Shown here in pieces: positions 39,075-50,241 of a stretch of DNA of 64,000 bases. Positions within the stretch are counted from its first letter, which is position 1. Every line of letters starts with the position of its first letter. Both the position numbers and the translations under genes were made by a program. The notes under the pieces were generated by a model. That model searched no databases. It was not told where the DNA came from and saw only the letters and a list, made by a program, of their open reading frames with translations. The DNA is from Epiperipatus broadwayi (taxonomy: Eukaryota > Onychophora > Udeonychophora > Euonychophora > Peripatidae), in the NCBI GenBank assembly GCA_028023455.1, contig JAQFVV010000031.1, forward strand, positions 3,968,001 through 4,032,000, given 5' to 3'.

Positions 39075-40983
39075 TATAACGGTCAGGGTGAATTGGTGTG
39101 TTTGAGTCTTACCGTATCTGCTGTACAAGGGCGCCATCAGGCCATTTGAATCTGAAAAATTTATATAGTAGGCAGATACATACTGTTAAGATCCAATTTT
39201 CTGTTTTATTAACCATTAGCCCTTACCACTAGCTCAAGGAGGTGCAGAGATTTATAATAGGTACTTATTCAAGAAAGATTTGAAATCAAAAATAAATTTT
39301 TAATATTAAAAAATAAAATAAGCCACTGCCAGTAATAACACACACAAAAAAACATTTATTAAAGCACATATATAAATATTAAAAATTGAGGAATAAATTT
39401 ATCTTGATTTTAATATTAATTTTAACTTTAAATTATTTGGAGTAATTCCATACAGATGGATATTTATATAATATTTCTATTTTAGAATGTTGGGTATAGA
39501 TAGGCTACATAGATTTCTCAGTTAAAACTTTTCATTCTCAGACTAAAAGTTTGTAGCCAAACCAATGCTTGCCTCCTGATATATGGAAGCAGCCAATGCA
39601 ATATGAAGATGCTAGCAAAAAAACCATGCTGTCAGGAATGTGCATCTGCAGCATGATATTATTTGAAAGACATAATATTCATCCAGTACAGGAATGTGTG
39701 TCTGTCTGGTAAAGAAATCATGTAATAAAATGTTCAAAGAGAAATGCTGCATGTGGGGGAGAGTGGACCATCTGTGACTTATAGTCTCTACCCATAGAGC
39801 TAAAAAAAGTCAATGTCACAGGAAATATATCTGTGTACATTGCAACACAATGACTACACCTTTAGGTCATGCATTCAGTTGGGCTTTGCCCTGTATGCTA
39901 AACATGCTTCACATTACATTGATATAAACACCCATATATCCCTCACCAGCATCAATCTAACTACGAAACAAATAGCCTGAAATTAAAACTCTTTAAAATA
40001 AACATAAATGAATTTAAATATAAAGTTATTAATTGAACAATTGCTAAAGGAAATTTACAATAAAGTAAACCCAATGGCACTCATCATAAAGTGCTGCATT
40101 GACAACAACAACTTAAAATATATATAACAGTAAATACATTTAGACACTCAGCATGAGGTGTCGTATTTACCGATATATATATATATATATATACATTTTC
40201 ACATATAAAAAAATATTAAAACATAATCAACATAATGAATCCATGCAGCTATCTACATTCAACTTAAAAATTTAATACATTTTTTTGATGTCATTAATAA
40301 ATATTAATAAAGAAAATGGAAATAATTGAATTGGCAAACATATATAAATAAATATTAATAACTGATTTAATCTTCTGTGTTGGTCAGATAAGAGTTTATG
40401 GTTTAAACTTAGTTAGGCCTTAATTATTTAAGAAATTATTCAAAGTTCATTTAGAAAAAGTTTATAATGATTTGAGTTCATAATTATACTTTACATTAGA
40501 GGAGCTCCCTGTTCCTTGTGTTGTTCATACCATAGTTATCAACCGAGAGGCTGCCTTAGCTGGTTGATCCTGGAACTATTTTATTGTAGGGCCCATATGA
40601 TTCGGGGTCTACAATAGTGACATTCATATCCAACAGTCACTTCATTTGAAATTAGTAAAAGGGTGAAAAGTGTGTCTTTTCACCCTCCCCTCAAAAATCA
40701 AATTCGAACTGTTCTTAATTTGAATTTTCTCTTTTTAGATATATATTTTTATCTTTATATCTTTAAGTTTTTGCTTAAAATTTAGTTTTAAAATACCTTT
40801 TTTTTAAATAAAGTTTTCTTTTAATAATATTCCATCTGTGTGATTTATATATCTATATACGTTTTTGCAAACTTTTAGTTTTCAATTTTTAATTCTAACT
40901 TTTATTTAATAACTTTTATTTGCAAACATTTATACTTTAATTTTTTTTAAAAAAATAATGTAATAGCATGTGTGCCCATTACA
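39075..40983 (-). mobile_element. 1.9-kb LTR-like element, copy A
   Basis: This is the inverted partner of 15328-17271. On the minus strand it begins TGTAATGGGCACACATG and ends CCTGACCGTTATA, so both copies share the TGTAAY...GTTATA ends. Blocks shared with copy B appear in the same order along the full length: cagatacatactgttaaga, gccactgccag, aaaagtttgtagccaaacc, caggaatgtgtgtctgtctgg, gaaaagtgtgtcttttcaccc. Divergence is high with many small indels. No protein frame is preserved. A perfect TA run lies at 40173-40193. Confidence 0.55.
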
Positions 40984-41825
40984 AAATACAGTAGTATTTT
41001 AATACATATATGGATAAAAGCTGAAAATACAAACTCTCCAATCATTGTCAATATTAATGCATCAACCTCTTTATTATATTGTTAAACACATAAATAATCA
41101 TTTACATACACTTCCTTAGATCTTGTACAAATGGAAATCTGACAAGTGATATTATTCAGACCAAATCTCAAATTAAATACAAGTCTAAACATAACCTCTT
41201 TCATTACATCTAACTATTAAACTTTATAAGATATAGATCATTTTTATTTATTTATAAACCAATGTGAATTAATGATTGAATGTCAAGTTTGTAATAATTA
41301 ATAAATACAATAACATCTAATAAATATAGCCTGAATAATATCACCCATCAAATTTCTCATCTTTCAAAGATTTTTAAAAAAGCATATGTAAATGATCACT
41401 TTATATGGATCAAAGAGTTTGAGAAAAAGATTAGTAAAATAATATTAACAGCATTTAGAAATTTGTCATTCCAATATTTAAATATACTCTGAACTGCTGT
41501 ACTAATAATTACTACATATTTATTATTAGATTATTAATCATAATGTTTAAAAATGATTAAAAAATTATCTCTACCTTATGAATGTTATTATTTAACTATA
41601 GTAAATAGACATTGTTTACATGTATGTTTGAGTTGAAGTTTGGTCTAAATAATATCATTTGCAATATTCTCCATTTTCATTAAGTCCAAGGAAGCATACG
41701 AAATGATCATTTTATGGGTATTGAGTAATTTGTTAAAAAGATTAGCATATTGATATTAATTACAATTAAAAAGTTTGTCATTCAACTGATTATATATCCA
41801 GATTGTTGTAAAAGCTATAAGTATT
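40984..41825. other. A/T-rich non-coding stretch
   Basis: No gene is recognised. Two passages share wording (atttgtcattc-aat and aaatgatca-tttat, at 41390-41480 and 41700-41790) and may be a diverged local duplication of about 310 bp. Confidence 0.4.
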
Positions 41826-41912
41826 ACTTAAACAGCTGCTTTACAAGCAGTTGTCCTGGGTTAGTGGGTTCACTTCCCAGCTGATGCTATGACACGTGAG
41901 AAAAAAAATATG
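41826..41912 (+). mobile_element. Degraded tRNA-derived SINE
   Basis: It has a box B-like GGGTTCACTTCCC and the tail GCTGATGCTATGACACGTGAG followed by oligo-A. The tail is almost the same as that of the SINE at 42928-43043 (CGATGCTATGACATATGA). Box A is no longer clear. No target duplication was found. Confidence 0.65.
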
Positions 41913-42915
41913 CTAAAATTCTTTGTACAAGTGAATTGAATTAATAAATTTTAATAAAATTCATCTATCTTCCTGAATATGTGGCACTCAACTATTTATA
42001 AAGTTTTGCAATTCAAGCAATTCACACATCTTCAGAAATGACCTTTTATCAAAGAGCAGATTATTTAAATTATGCAAAGATATATCTTTAATTTATTCAG
42101 TCTGGAAACTGAAAAGAAGACAATGGGTTGTGACACATAATTTCAGAGACTGGCATTAACTTAAAATTTAAGGGGAAAAATCCTAGGTAAGATTTTGAGA
42201 CATTATTTTATCTACAATGACTCAATAGTTATTGATCAAATCAATAATTAAAAAACAAATGATTTATCATTAAACACATTTTAATCTCTAATTAAAACAA
42301 TTACGCCAGAAAAGCAAGCCCATTCAAAGGTTGTAATTAAAATTATAATCTAAGAAAAATAAATATTTTGTTGAGTTTTTTCATTGTACTAAGATATCAT
42401 AATTTAAAAAGATTTCTAGATGAAACTAATGAAGCAATTATCTACTTTAAATAGACAATATCTATGAACAGAATACATATTGATTTTAGGTGCACAATAA
42501 ACAAAACACTTTCTCTGTATAACTATCCTTATATCAGTTCACATTATTTGCCTGAAAACTATTCTCAAACATTATTTTTCTTTGTACAAATCTCTAATTG
42601 CTTGTTGATTAGAAATCTTCAAAGGTATTAGTTGTTTTCATAATAAATTATTTGAATATAAATGATTACTAACCATTTGATATTTTAGTGGTATTATTGA
42701 TTTTTTAGCTGTTCTGAATTATGGTAGAACATATATAGTAGTTCACCTTGCATACCATTGCATTATTATATTTTTATAATTTCTTGTCAGTTGCAAAAAC
42801 ATCTAGTCAGCTCGCAATTTCTGCTTTAAAAAAACTACTAAATAAAGATGCTAAAATAAAAAGTAAATGTATTTAGAATACAAGATCCTGGGATTTCTCC
42901 GAGAAAACTAAATTA
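41913..42915. other. A/T-rich non-coding stretch
   Basis: Nothing is recognised. Confidence 0.5.
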
Positions 42916-42927
42916 AGAAGGCATTTA

Positions 42928-43043
42928 GTCTTGCGTTGTTAGCCGAGAGGTATCGTAGCCGCCATGCAAGCAAGTAGTTGGTTGCAGACGGTTGTGGGTT
43001 CGCGTCCCGGCCGATGCTATGACATATGAAAAAAAAAAAAAAG
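42928..43043 (+). mobile_element. tRNA-derived SINE with target-site duplication
   Basis: The head has box A-like TTAGCCGAGAGG and box B-like GGGTTCGCGTCCC, i.e. an internal RNA polymerase III promoter. A short tail GATGCTATGACATATG is followed by about 14 A. It is flanked by the 12-bp direct repeat AGAAGGCATTTA at 42916-42927 and 43044-43055. Box B is near consensus and the duplication is perfect, so this insertion is fairly young. The total body is about 115 bp. The parent tRNA is not certain. Confidence 0.85.
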
Positions 43044-43055
43044 AGAAGGCATTTA

Positions 43056-43989
43056 CTGGATTTTAGATAAGATGAGAGCAATTAATGAGATCCATATGTT
43101 TAATAAAAAAAAAAAAAGGTTACACACATTATTAGAACTTAACTATTAATAATGTTTTTCCTATCATAAAATAAAAGCAATAAAACTATTCTCTAAGAAA
43201 GAAGACTGTGAATTTTGATGGCCCAAATAAAGAAAGGCCTTCAGAGCATTTAAAAATCTTATTTAATGTGTTATTACATTATGATCTTTAAATGCAAGTA
43301 GCATTTATTTTTATGTTGGCCACCATAAATAATTATAATTAAATATCATTACAATTCATAGAAATAATGATAAAATCAAAATGATCATTGCAATCATATC
43401 AAAAAATTTCATAAAATGAGAAAAAAAAGTTATAAATAAATTAATAGAGAAGTACTAATAAAATATTAATGGTGAAACATTACAAATGTAAATATCTTAA
43501 GATAAAAATCTTCATATTTATAATTATGATTAGCTTAGAAGATAAAGATATAGACAGCAAATTCATTGGTCAATGGATTACTATTGATCATAGTTTTAAA
43601 AAATTAACTTACTTCATCAATTCTTCTAATCATGCAAAAGTGACATATTAATCAAAAATGTATGCTTAATATTGTAATGTTAGAGTGGTTATCTCTCATC
43701 TGAAGGCCACAATAAATTTAGTACTGAATCTATTCACAATAGTCACCCAGGAACTATTACAATAAAAATGCTAGGTTATTCATATAGGGTAGCCAAAAAT
43801 AGATTCTGATATTTTAAAATAGTAGTATAACAGTTAGTTTCTCATGTGATCATGTGCATTCAGGTAATAGAAATGATGGAGGAGCTTCAATCTAGTAACC
43901 TACAACTTTTAAACTCACCACTCTGTCAAAGTATTTAACCAAATTACATGGTACCAGCTAAGAGCTGAGTATTGTTGTACAATTTTCTT
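43056..43989. other. A/T-rich non-coding stretch
   Basis: The 60-codon ORF at 43469-43651 has no domain. Nothing else was seen. Confidence 0.45.
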
Positions 43990-44215
43990 TTATTTCAATA
44001 TACAGAAAGTAAACAATAAAATCATTATTATTTCATAATCATTTTCAACCATTATTAATCCTGCAGAATGAAAAATCTTTCCAAGTTTAATCCATTTAAT
44101 CTCTCTTTTCTATATCGCATTACTCTTCCTTATTTCATCCATCCATCTCATATGTGGTCTCTCTCTAGGTTTTTCACAATTTCTTGGGATAAATTTATTT
44201 GTTTTTAATTTTATT
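43990..44215 (-). pseudogene. LINE 3' tail, same family as 33.1-33.5 kb
   Basis: On the minus strand 44200-44130 reads CEKPRERPHMRWMDEIRK, a good match to the conserved G-R-P-x-x-R-W-x-D-E-I block at the LINE protein end. It is followed by a 3' untranslated segment similar to 33090-33180, ending near an ATTATTATTGA-like tail. Only the last few hundred bases of the element are present (5' truncation). Confidence 0.7.
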
Positions 44216-44379
44216 TAAAAATTATTCTAATTTGAACATTAATAAAGATTAACTAAATCATATTTAATAAGTAATTTTAATATTTTTTTCTTTAAAAAAA
44301 ACACCAAAAAATCCTCGTGTGGAATATGATGCAATTCTTTGTGTATATTTTACAAATTACTGTGCTTTTAAATTTTCAG

Positions 44380-44462
44380 TAGTTTTTTCAAAATATAGGA
44401 CAACCAGTGATGAAAATTCATCCATTAGAGCATTTAGCACACAATTTGCACAACAGCTCTAG
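44380..44462 (+). CDS. Candidate terminal exon, unknown gene
   Basis: A T-rich acceptor (gcttttaaattttcag, AG at 44378-44379) is followed by 27 codons: VFSKYRTTSDENSSIRAFST, then QFAQQL, then TAG. The composition (Ser, Thr, Asp, Glu, Gln) is unlike the local A/T noise. What follows is T-rich with no continuing frame that I trust, consistent with a 3' untranslated region. No family is recognised; the shortness makes chance plausible. Confidence 0.3.
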
Positions 44463-47058
44463 GAAATACTTAGATTTTAATTTTACTTTTTATATTGTTA
44501 CCTGCTCTGTTTATTTTACAATTATGGTTCCTTTGTTTTTTTTTTACTTACTTTGCATTACAGATCTTTTTAGTTTTTTTAAATCTTTGATAGGATATAT
44601 AATGTGTGTACATATATATATATCTCAATTTTATAGTGCTGTGCTAAACTATGTAAAGGCCTTTTTGTAACCATAAACTTTGTATTTTTTTGAATGATTG
44701 TAAAAAATTAAAAATAATTCCACAAATAAAAAATAGAAAAGCATTAACTTTCTATAAAAAGAGAAAAAAAAATCATCTTAGAATTTTTTTAAAAAACAAA
44801 GTAATAAACCACATATACTAATAAAAACATTCATATATTTTTTTCTGTAGTTTTATTCAAAATTTGTAAATTTCAAAACTTTATAATACATAATGACACT
44901 GGTAAGCTTATACTCACATTTTGTCTTTATAATGAGCATAGTAATATCAATGTACTTATATTCAGATGTTAGAATTTATATAACTTCTGTAAAATTATAT
45001 ACTGTATTTTAAATTTTAAATCTGCATAATAAACTCAAAAAAGCTATTTAATATTTTAATACTATATTTAATTCACCAATTGCATTGCATAGTTATTTCT
45101 TACAGAAAATCATATGCTATTTGAGTACTCAGTTGATAAATTAAAATTAATTGTTTTACTCAAATTCACCACTGACATTACATTGCCTCAGCTGGGAATT
45201 TATCCAAAAAAATTTAATTAGTCCACCACTTTATCATTTCCCTAAACAACATAGAACAAAAAGTAATCAAATGGAAAATCATTTCAAAGATCATGTGACA
45301 TTTTAAAGTACAGAAATGATAAATTTAAAATCAGTCCTGAAACTTTCAGGTTTCACATCTAGCACTTTATCGCTGTGCCAACGTTCTTGGTGCAAAAAAA
45401 TAATTGAATGGTTAATTGCTTGGGAGGTTATGTGACATTCAAGCAGAAAAAATTAATAGTTGAGTTCTGATCTAGAAACATTTAACATTTCAATGTCACT
45501 TTGAAGTTTAATCTGCAATCTTTGATTATTAGATGTCACATGACTTTTCAAGCGACTAACAATTCTATTATTTTATGAAAAATGATTTTATTTTAATTAT
45601 GTAATACAGCAAATTCAAAGGAATGTTTAATATTTTAATGCTACTTTAAAATTACTAATGACAAATGAAATATTCTTAACAACCTTTCATATGCTTACAG
45701 AAAGTCAACTCACAGAATATATATATAGCATCAATAAATTAAATTTAAACACAATAAAAAACAATCTTGCTTTCATTAGTATATAGATTGAGCAATATAT
45801 ACAGTTGGAAAATTAGCATAAATCATAAAAAATAATTAATAATTTTGACAATCTTAGTTATTGATTAGTGAATAAATATTATTAATTTTAAATATATGAA
45901 AAGCAATCAAATTATAGCTTTTAACTATTTAACCATTATGGAATTATTTTCAGCTTAATAAGTGTGTAACGTGTGTTGTCGGCAAACTTACCACACCTCT
46001 TGTAATTAGCTCTCTTTCATGCTTACCTTTATAAAAGGTTAAAATAATAAATATGTCATAAATCTGAATTTAATAATTTCCTTCAAAATTCCGACTCTCA
46101 AGTTCGGAGATTCTCATGTTCAAAACAATTGTGCTTTATTATTAAAGCTCTCCTGAAGGAAATACAATATTTACTTTTTTCTCTTTATTATTGTTTTGAT
46201 GACAATGAAAATTACAATTTCAATATCAATTAAGATATAATATATTGTCATTTCAATATATTTAAGACAAAGAAATGTTTTTAATGTTTATTTTATACGC
46301 ATATACGGATGAGTATTATATAAATTAAGATAAAAATAACCTCAAAAATACAAATAAATGATAATAAATGTATGTATATTAAAAAATCTAAAAAAAAAAA
46401 GCAGGTTTTATAAATCTAAAGAATCTCTTGGCAAATTTATATGAGCAAGAGAGAAGGAAATTATTTTAATTAGTAGAAAGTACCACTGTTTTTCATCAAC
46501 TGTATGTTTTACTAAAATCTTTAGTGAATAAAGTTTATTCTCGGGGCTTAAATTTAAACAGAGCAAATTGGAATGGCATTCTGTTTTGTCAAATATATTG
46601 ATAATACACTTCAGTTTAGCAAAAAATTCAAAATTCTTTTCTAATTTATTTTTAAAAATAAAAAATACTATTGCAAAGTTTACTTTACTCTACAAAAAAA
46701 AAAAATACATTTAAAACATGAAAATAAAGTAACTAATAAAAAAAAAAAACCTTGGAGAAAAAAAACTAAAACTAGTGTAGAAATAAAGAAGCAAGACACC
46801 CCAGCATCTACAATCAATTCTCCTAGAATAAGGTTGAGGAGCTCAAAGGAAAACACAGATCAGCATATCTCAGCTCAACTCAATGAGCACTGACAGAGAA
46901 TCAGAGTTTTCTGATTCCAAAGCATAAGTCATAACTAATATATAATATAATTTGAAACCCTACACCATATTTAAACTTCCCAGCAAGCTTACCTTGCAGT
47001 AGATGTTGGAAAACTAGACTCTCCAAGCTATGAGATATAAGCATAAGGGATTGAACAA
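44463..47058. other. A/T-rich non-coding stretch
   Basis: No gene was recognised. An ORF at 44407-44670 (+) is hydrophobic low-complexity sequence. A less A/T-rich patch at 45960-46160 (gtgtaacgtgtgttgtcggc ... cgactctcaagttcgg) may be an unrecognised repeat edge. Confidence 0.4.
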
Positions 47059-47238
47059 GCATTAATTGATAAATTAGAAGATGTAGAGTCAGGCTCATGT
47101 CTACCTCTCCAAGATGTCATCTGATCGGTTTGATCATCCCTGATCACCAATCAATATCATAGCTTAACTTGCAAAACCAAACATTAATCAATAAATTAGA
47201 AGATGTAGAGTGAGACTCATGTCTACCTCTTCCAGATG
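47059..47238 (+). repeat. 58-bp direct repeat, 122-bp period
   Basis: The unit g/acattaat-aataaattagaagatgtagag...tcatgtctacctct-c-agatg occurs at 47059-47116 and 47181-47238. A weaker third echo (ggttcatattaacctcccagat) lies at 47405-47427. It could be part of an old satellite-like array. Confidence 0.75.
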
Positions 47239-47716
47239 AGCATAGTTCTTGATGAATAGTTCTGACAGTTTCACCTTAAATGAACATTTAATTCAAACCC
47301 CCAGTATTTTCTGGGCTACCCTTTGCCTCAAGAAAATAGTCAATAGCTCTACAATCTATTGCGGTAGATCAACTCCCAGGCTAAATCATGAATGGTTCAA
47401 AATTAGGTTCATATTAACCTCCCAGATTATGTTCTGAACCTTAATAGTCAACTATTTGATCTTGACATATGGTAACAGTCATCATAAGAAAGGTTTTGTA
47501 CCTTTGTTGTCAATGGAGTGGTGTTCTTTGACAGGAGTTAAATGATTACAACATACATTATGCCATTCTCACAATTTCACAGACTAATAATTGTCATATT
47601 ACTCATCTACAGAATCTAGCTTCTAAGTTATTCAGGTTTTTTTTTACAACAAATGATTTCAATATGTGTACACTAATGTTTTATGCTTATTATTGTATAT
47701 AATAAAATTATTTTGA

Positions 47717-48766
<1,050 letters not shown>

Positions 48767-48782
48767 ATTAACTTTGCATATT
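48767..48782. repeat. Left target-site duplication of the family b element
   Basis: ATTAACTTTGCATATT is identical to 50226-50241. Confidence 0.85.
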
Positions 48783-48907
48783 AATTAACAATTAATAAAG
48801 CAAGTCATATATAATGTGACATTATTTTTATAAGCTTGTAGTTACAAAAATGCAGTACAGAGAGCATACCAATAGCTCAAACAAGCTCTTAATTAATAAG
48901 TGCAGTA

Positions 48908-49146
48908 ACATAGTTGTGAATGTTAATATTAATAATTATATTTTTTGTTGTATTATTAATTGTTTTAGTTCTACTGAGGTTTATGTTATTGTTTTCTGAG
49001 AAAAGAAATAAGGATCATGAAAAAAATTCTCCTTTTGAGTGTGGATTTGACCCTTTTAGGTCAAGACGATTACCTTTTTCTTTACAATTTTTTTAATTGT
49101 AATTATTTTTTTAATTTTTGATATTGAGATTGTTTTAATTTTACCG
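48908..49146 (+). pseudogene. Nuclear copy of mitochondrial ND3 (5' part)
   Basis: From ATG 48920 a frame runs 75 codons to the junction with no stop when ATA is read as Met and AGA/AGG as Ser. It contains [12 protein letters not shown] and then [20 protein letters not shown] followed by EIVLIL. These are signature segments of NADH dehydrogenase subunit 3, a small inner-membrane subunit of complex I. The variable pair before RLPFSL is AGG/AGA; Ser there fits the usual family pattern, which supports an invertebrate mitochondrial code. The last third of ND3 is missing. About 12 bp precede the ATG. The open frame implies a recent transfer. It cannot work in the nucleus because of the code difference and truncation. 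Confidence 0.9.
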
Positions 49147-49182
49147 AGAAAATATTTAAAATCTCTATCCATAACACTCCCA

Positions 49183-49228
49183 TCTCCAGACCAACTGGTT
49201 TTGAGCTTATGGCTCACATCAGTGGAGA
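49183..49228 (-). ncRNA. Hammerhead motif, family b copy b1
   Basis: On the minus strand: TCTCCA, CTGATGT, GAGC-CATAA-GCTC, AAAA, CCA-GT-TGG, TC, TGGAGA. Stem I pairs perfectly over six bases and stem III has four pairs including the closing A-U. The cleavage triplet is GUC, cut predicted between 49189 and 49188. Two core changes (A9 to U, and GAAA to AAAA) make activity unlikely. Confidence 0.65.
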
Positions 49229-49673
49229 GCTAGAATATTCGGACACTAGATCTAAAATATAAATTCAAACCCAGCACTTATTTCAAAAGTATATTTAAGT
49301 AGAAATTCTGAAATTTTCAGACATGAAAATGTCTTTAAATCCAGCTATCAAACTAGCTATATGGGACTGAACTAAATTCAGATCTACCATATTTTAATAG
49401 CCTCAGCATAGTTAAAGCCTTAAAGGTAAAATTATAATAATTAATAAAGCAAGTCATATATAATGTGACATTACTTTTATAAGCTTGTATTTACAAAAAT
49501 GCAATACAGAGAGCATACCAATAGCTCAAACAAGCTCTTAATTAATAAGTGTGGTATGAGAAAATATTTAAAGTCTCTATACGAAAATTTCAGAGTTTCT
49601 ACTTAAATGTACATTTGAAATAAGTGCTGGGTTTTGAGTTTATATTTTAGCTCTAGTGTCCAAATATTCTAGC

Positions 49674-49719
49674 TCTCCACTGACCTGAGCCATAAGCTCG
49701 AAACCAGTTGGTCTGGAGA
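49674..49719 (+). ncRNA. Hammerhead motif, family b copy b2
   Basis: TCTCCA (49674-49679), CTGACCT, GAGC-CATAA-GCTC, GAAA (49700-49703), CCA-GT-TGG, TC, TGGAGA (49714-49719). All three stems are intact. The core CUGACCU differs from CUGANGA at the two essential positions G8 and A9. Predicted cut after C49713. Confidence 0.65.
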
Positions 49720-50089
49720 TGGGAGTGTTCTGAATAGAGATTTTAAATATTTTCTCATACTGCACTTATTAATTAAGAGCTTGTTTGAGCTATTGGTACA
49801 CTCTCTGTATTGCATTTTTGTAACTACAAGCTTATAAAAGTAATGTCATATTATATATGACTTGCTTTATTAATTATTATAATTTTATCTTTAAGGATTT
49901 GGCTATGCTGGGGCTATTAAAATATGGTAGATCTGAATTTAGCTCATTCCCATATAGCTATTTAAGTTAGATAGCTGGATTTAAAGATATTTTCATGTCC
50001 GAAAATTTCAGTTTCTTCTTAAATATACGTTTGAAATAAGTGCTGGGTTTTGAGTTTATACTTTAGATCTAGTGTCCGAATATTCTAGC

Positions 50090-50136
50090 TCTTCATTGAT
50101 GTTGGGCCATAAGCTCGAAACCACTTGGTCTGGAGA
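50090..50136 (+). ncRNA. Hammerhead motif, family b copy b3
   Basis: This lies 416-417 bp right of b2. Stem I is TCTTCA/TGGAGA (one wobble). The core is TTGATGTT with C3 to U and an apparent extra base. Stem II GGGC/GCTC is weakened, GAAA is intact, stem III is CCA-CT-TGG, and GTC precedes the predicted cut after C50130. Confidence 0.6.
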
Positions 50137-50225
50137 TGGGAGTGTTCTGGATAGAGATTTTAAATATTTTCTCATACCACATTTATTAATTAAGAGCTTG
50201 TTTGAGCTATTGGTATGCTCTCTGT

Positions 50226-50241
50226 ATTAACTTTGCATATT
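50226..50241. repeat. Right target-site duplication of the family b element
   Basis: ATTAACTTTGCATATT is identical to 48767-48782. The first base may belong to the element. Confidence 0.85.

Larger units (their letters stand above)
48783..50225. mobile_element. Complete hammerhead repeat element, family b, with 16-bp target duplication
   Basis: The element consists of about one and a half units in minus sense (48783 to about 49580) joined head-to-head to about one and a half units in plus sense (about 49590 to 50225). Each unit is about 416 bp and contains one hammerhead motif. Exact flanking repeats ATTAACTTTGCATATT at 48767-48782 and 50226-50241 mark it as a single insertion. It has no protein frame of its own. 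A 239-bp mitochondrial piece (48908-49146) interrupts the first minus unit at a point where the other units read straight through (gtgcagta^tgagaaaat). Confidence 0.85.

Noticed and set aside
43469-44670. ORFs of 60 and 87 codons on the plus strand
   Set aside because: Hydrophobic or A/T-driven composition without domains. Only the different frame at 44380-44462 behind an acceptor was kept as a weak candidate.
48920-49146. Working ND3 gene or a mitochondrial contig
   Set aside because: The gene is truncated, embedded in a nuclear retroelement repeat, and would be misread by the nuclear code.
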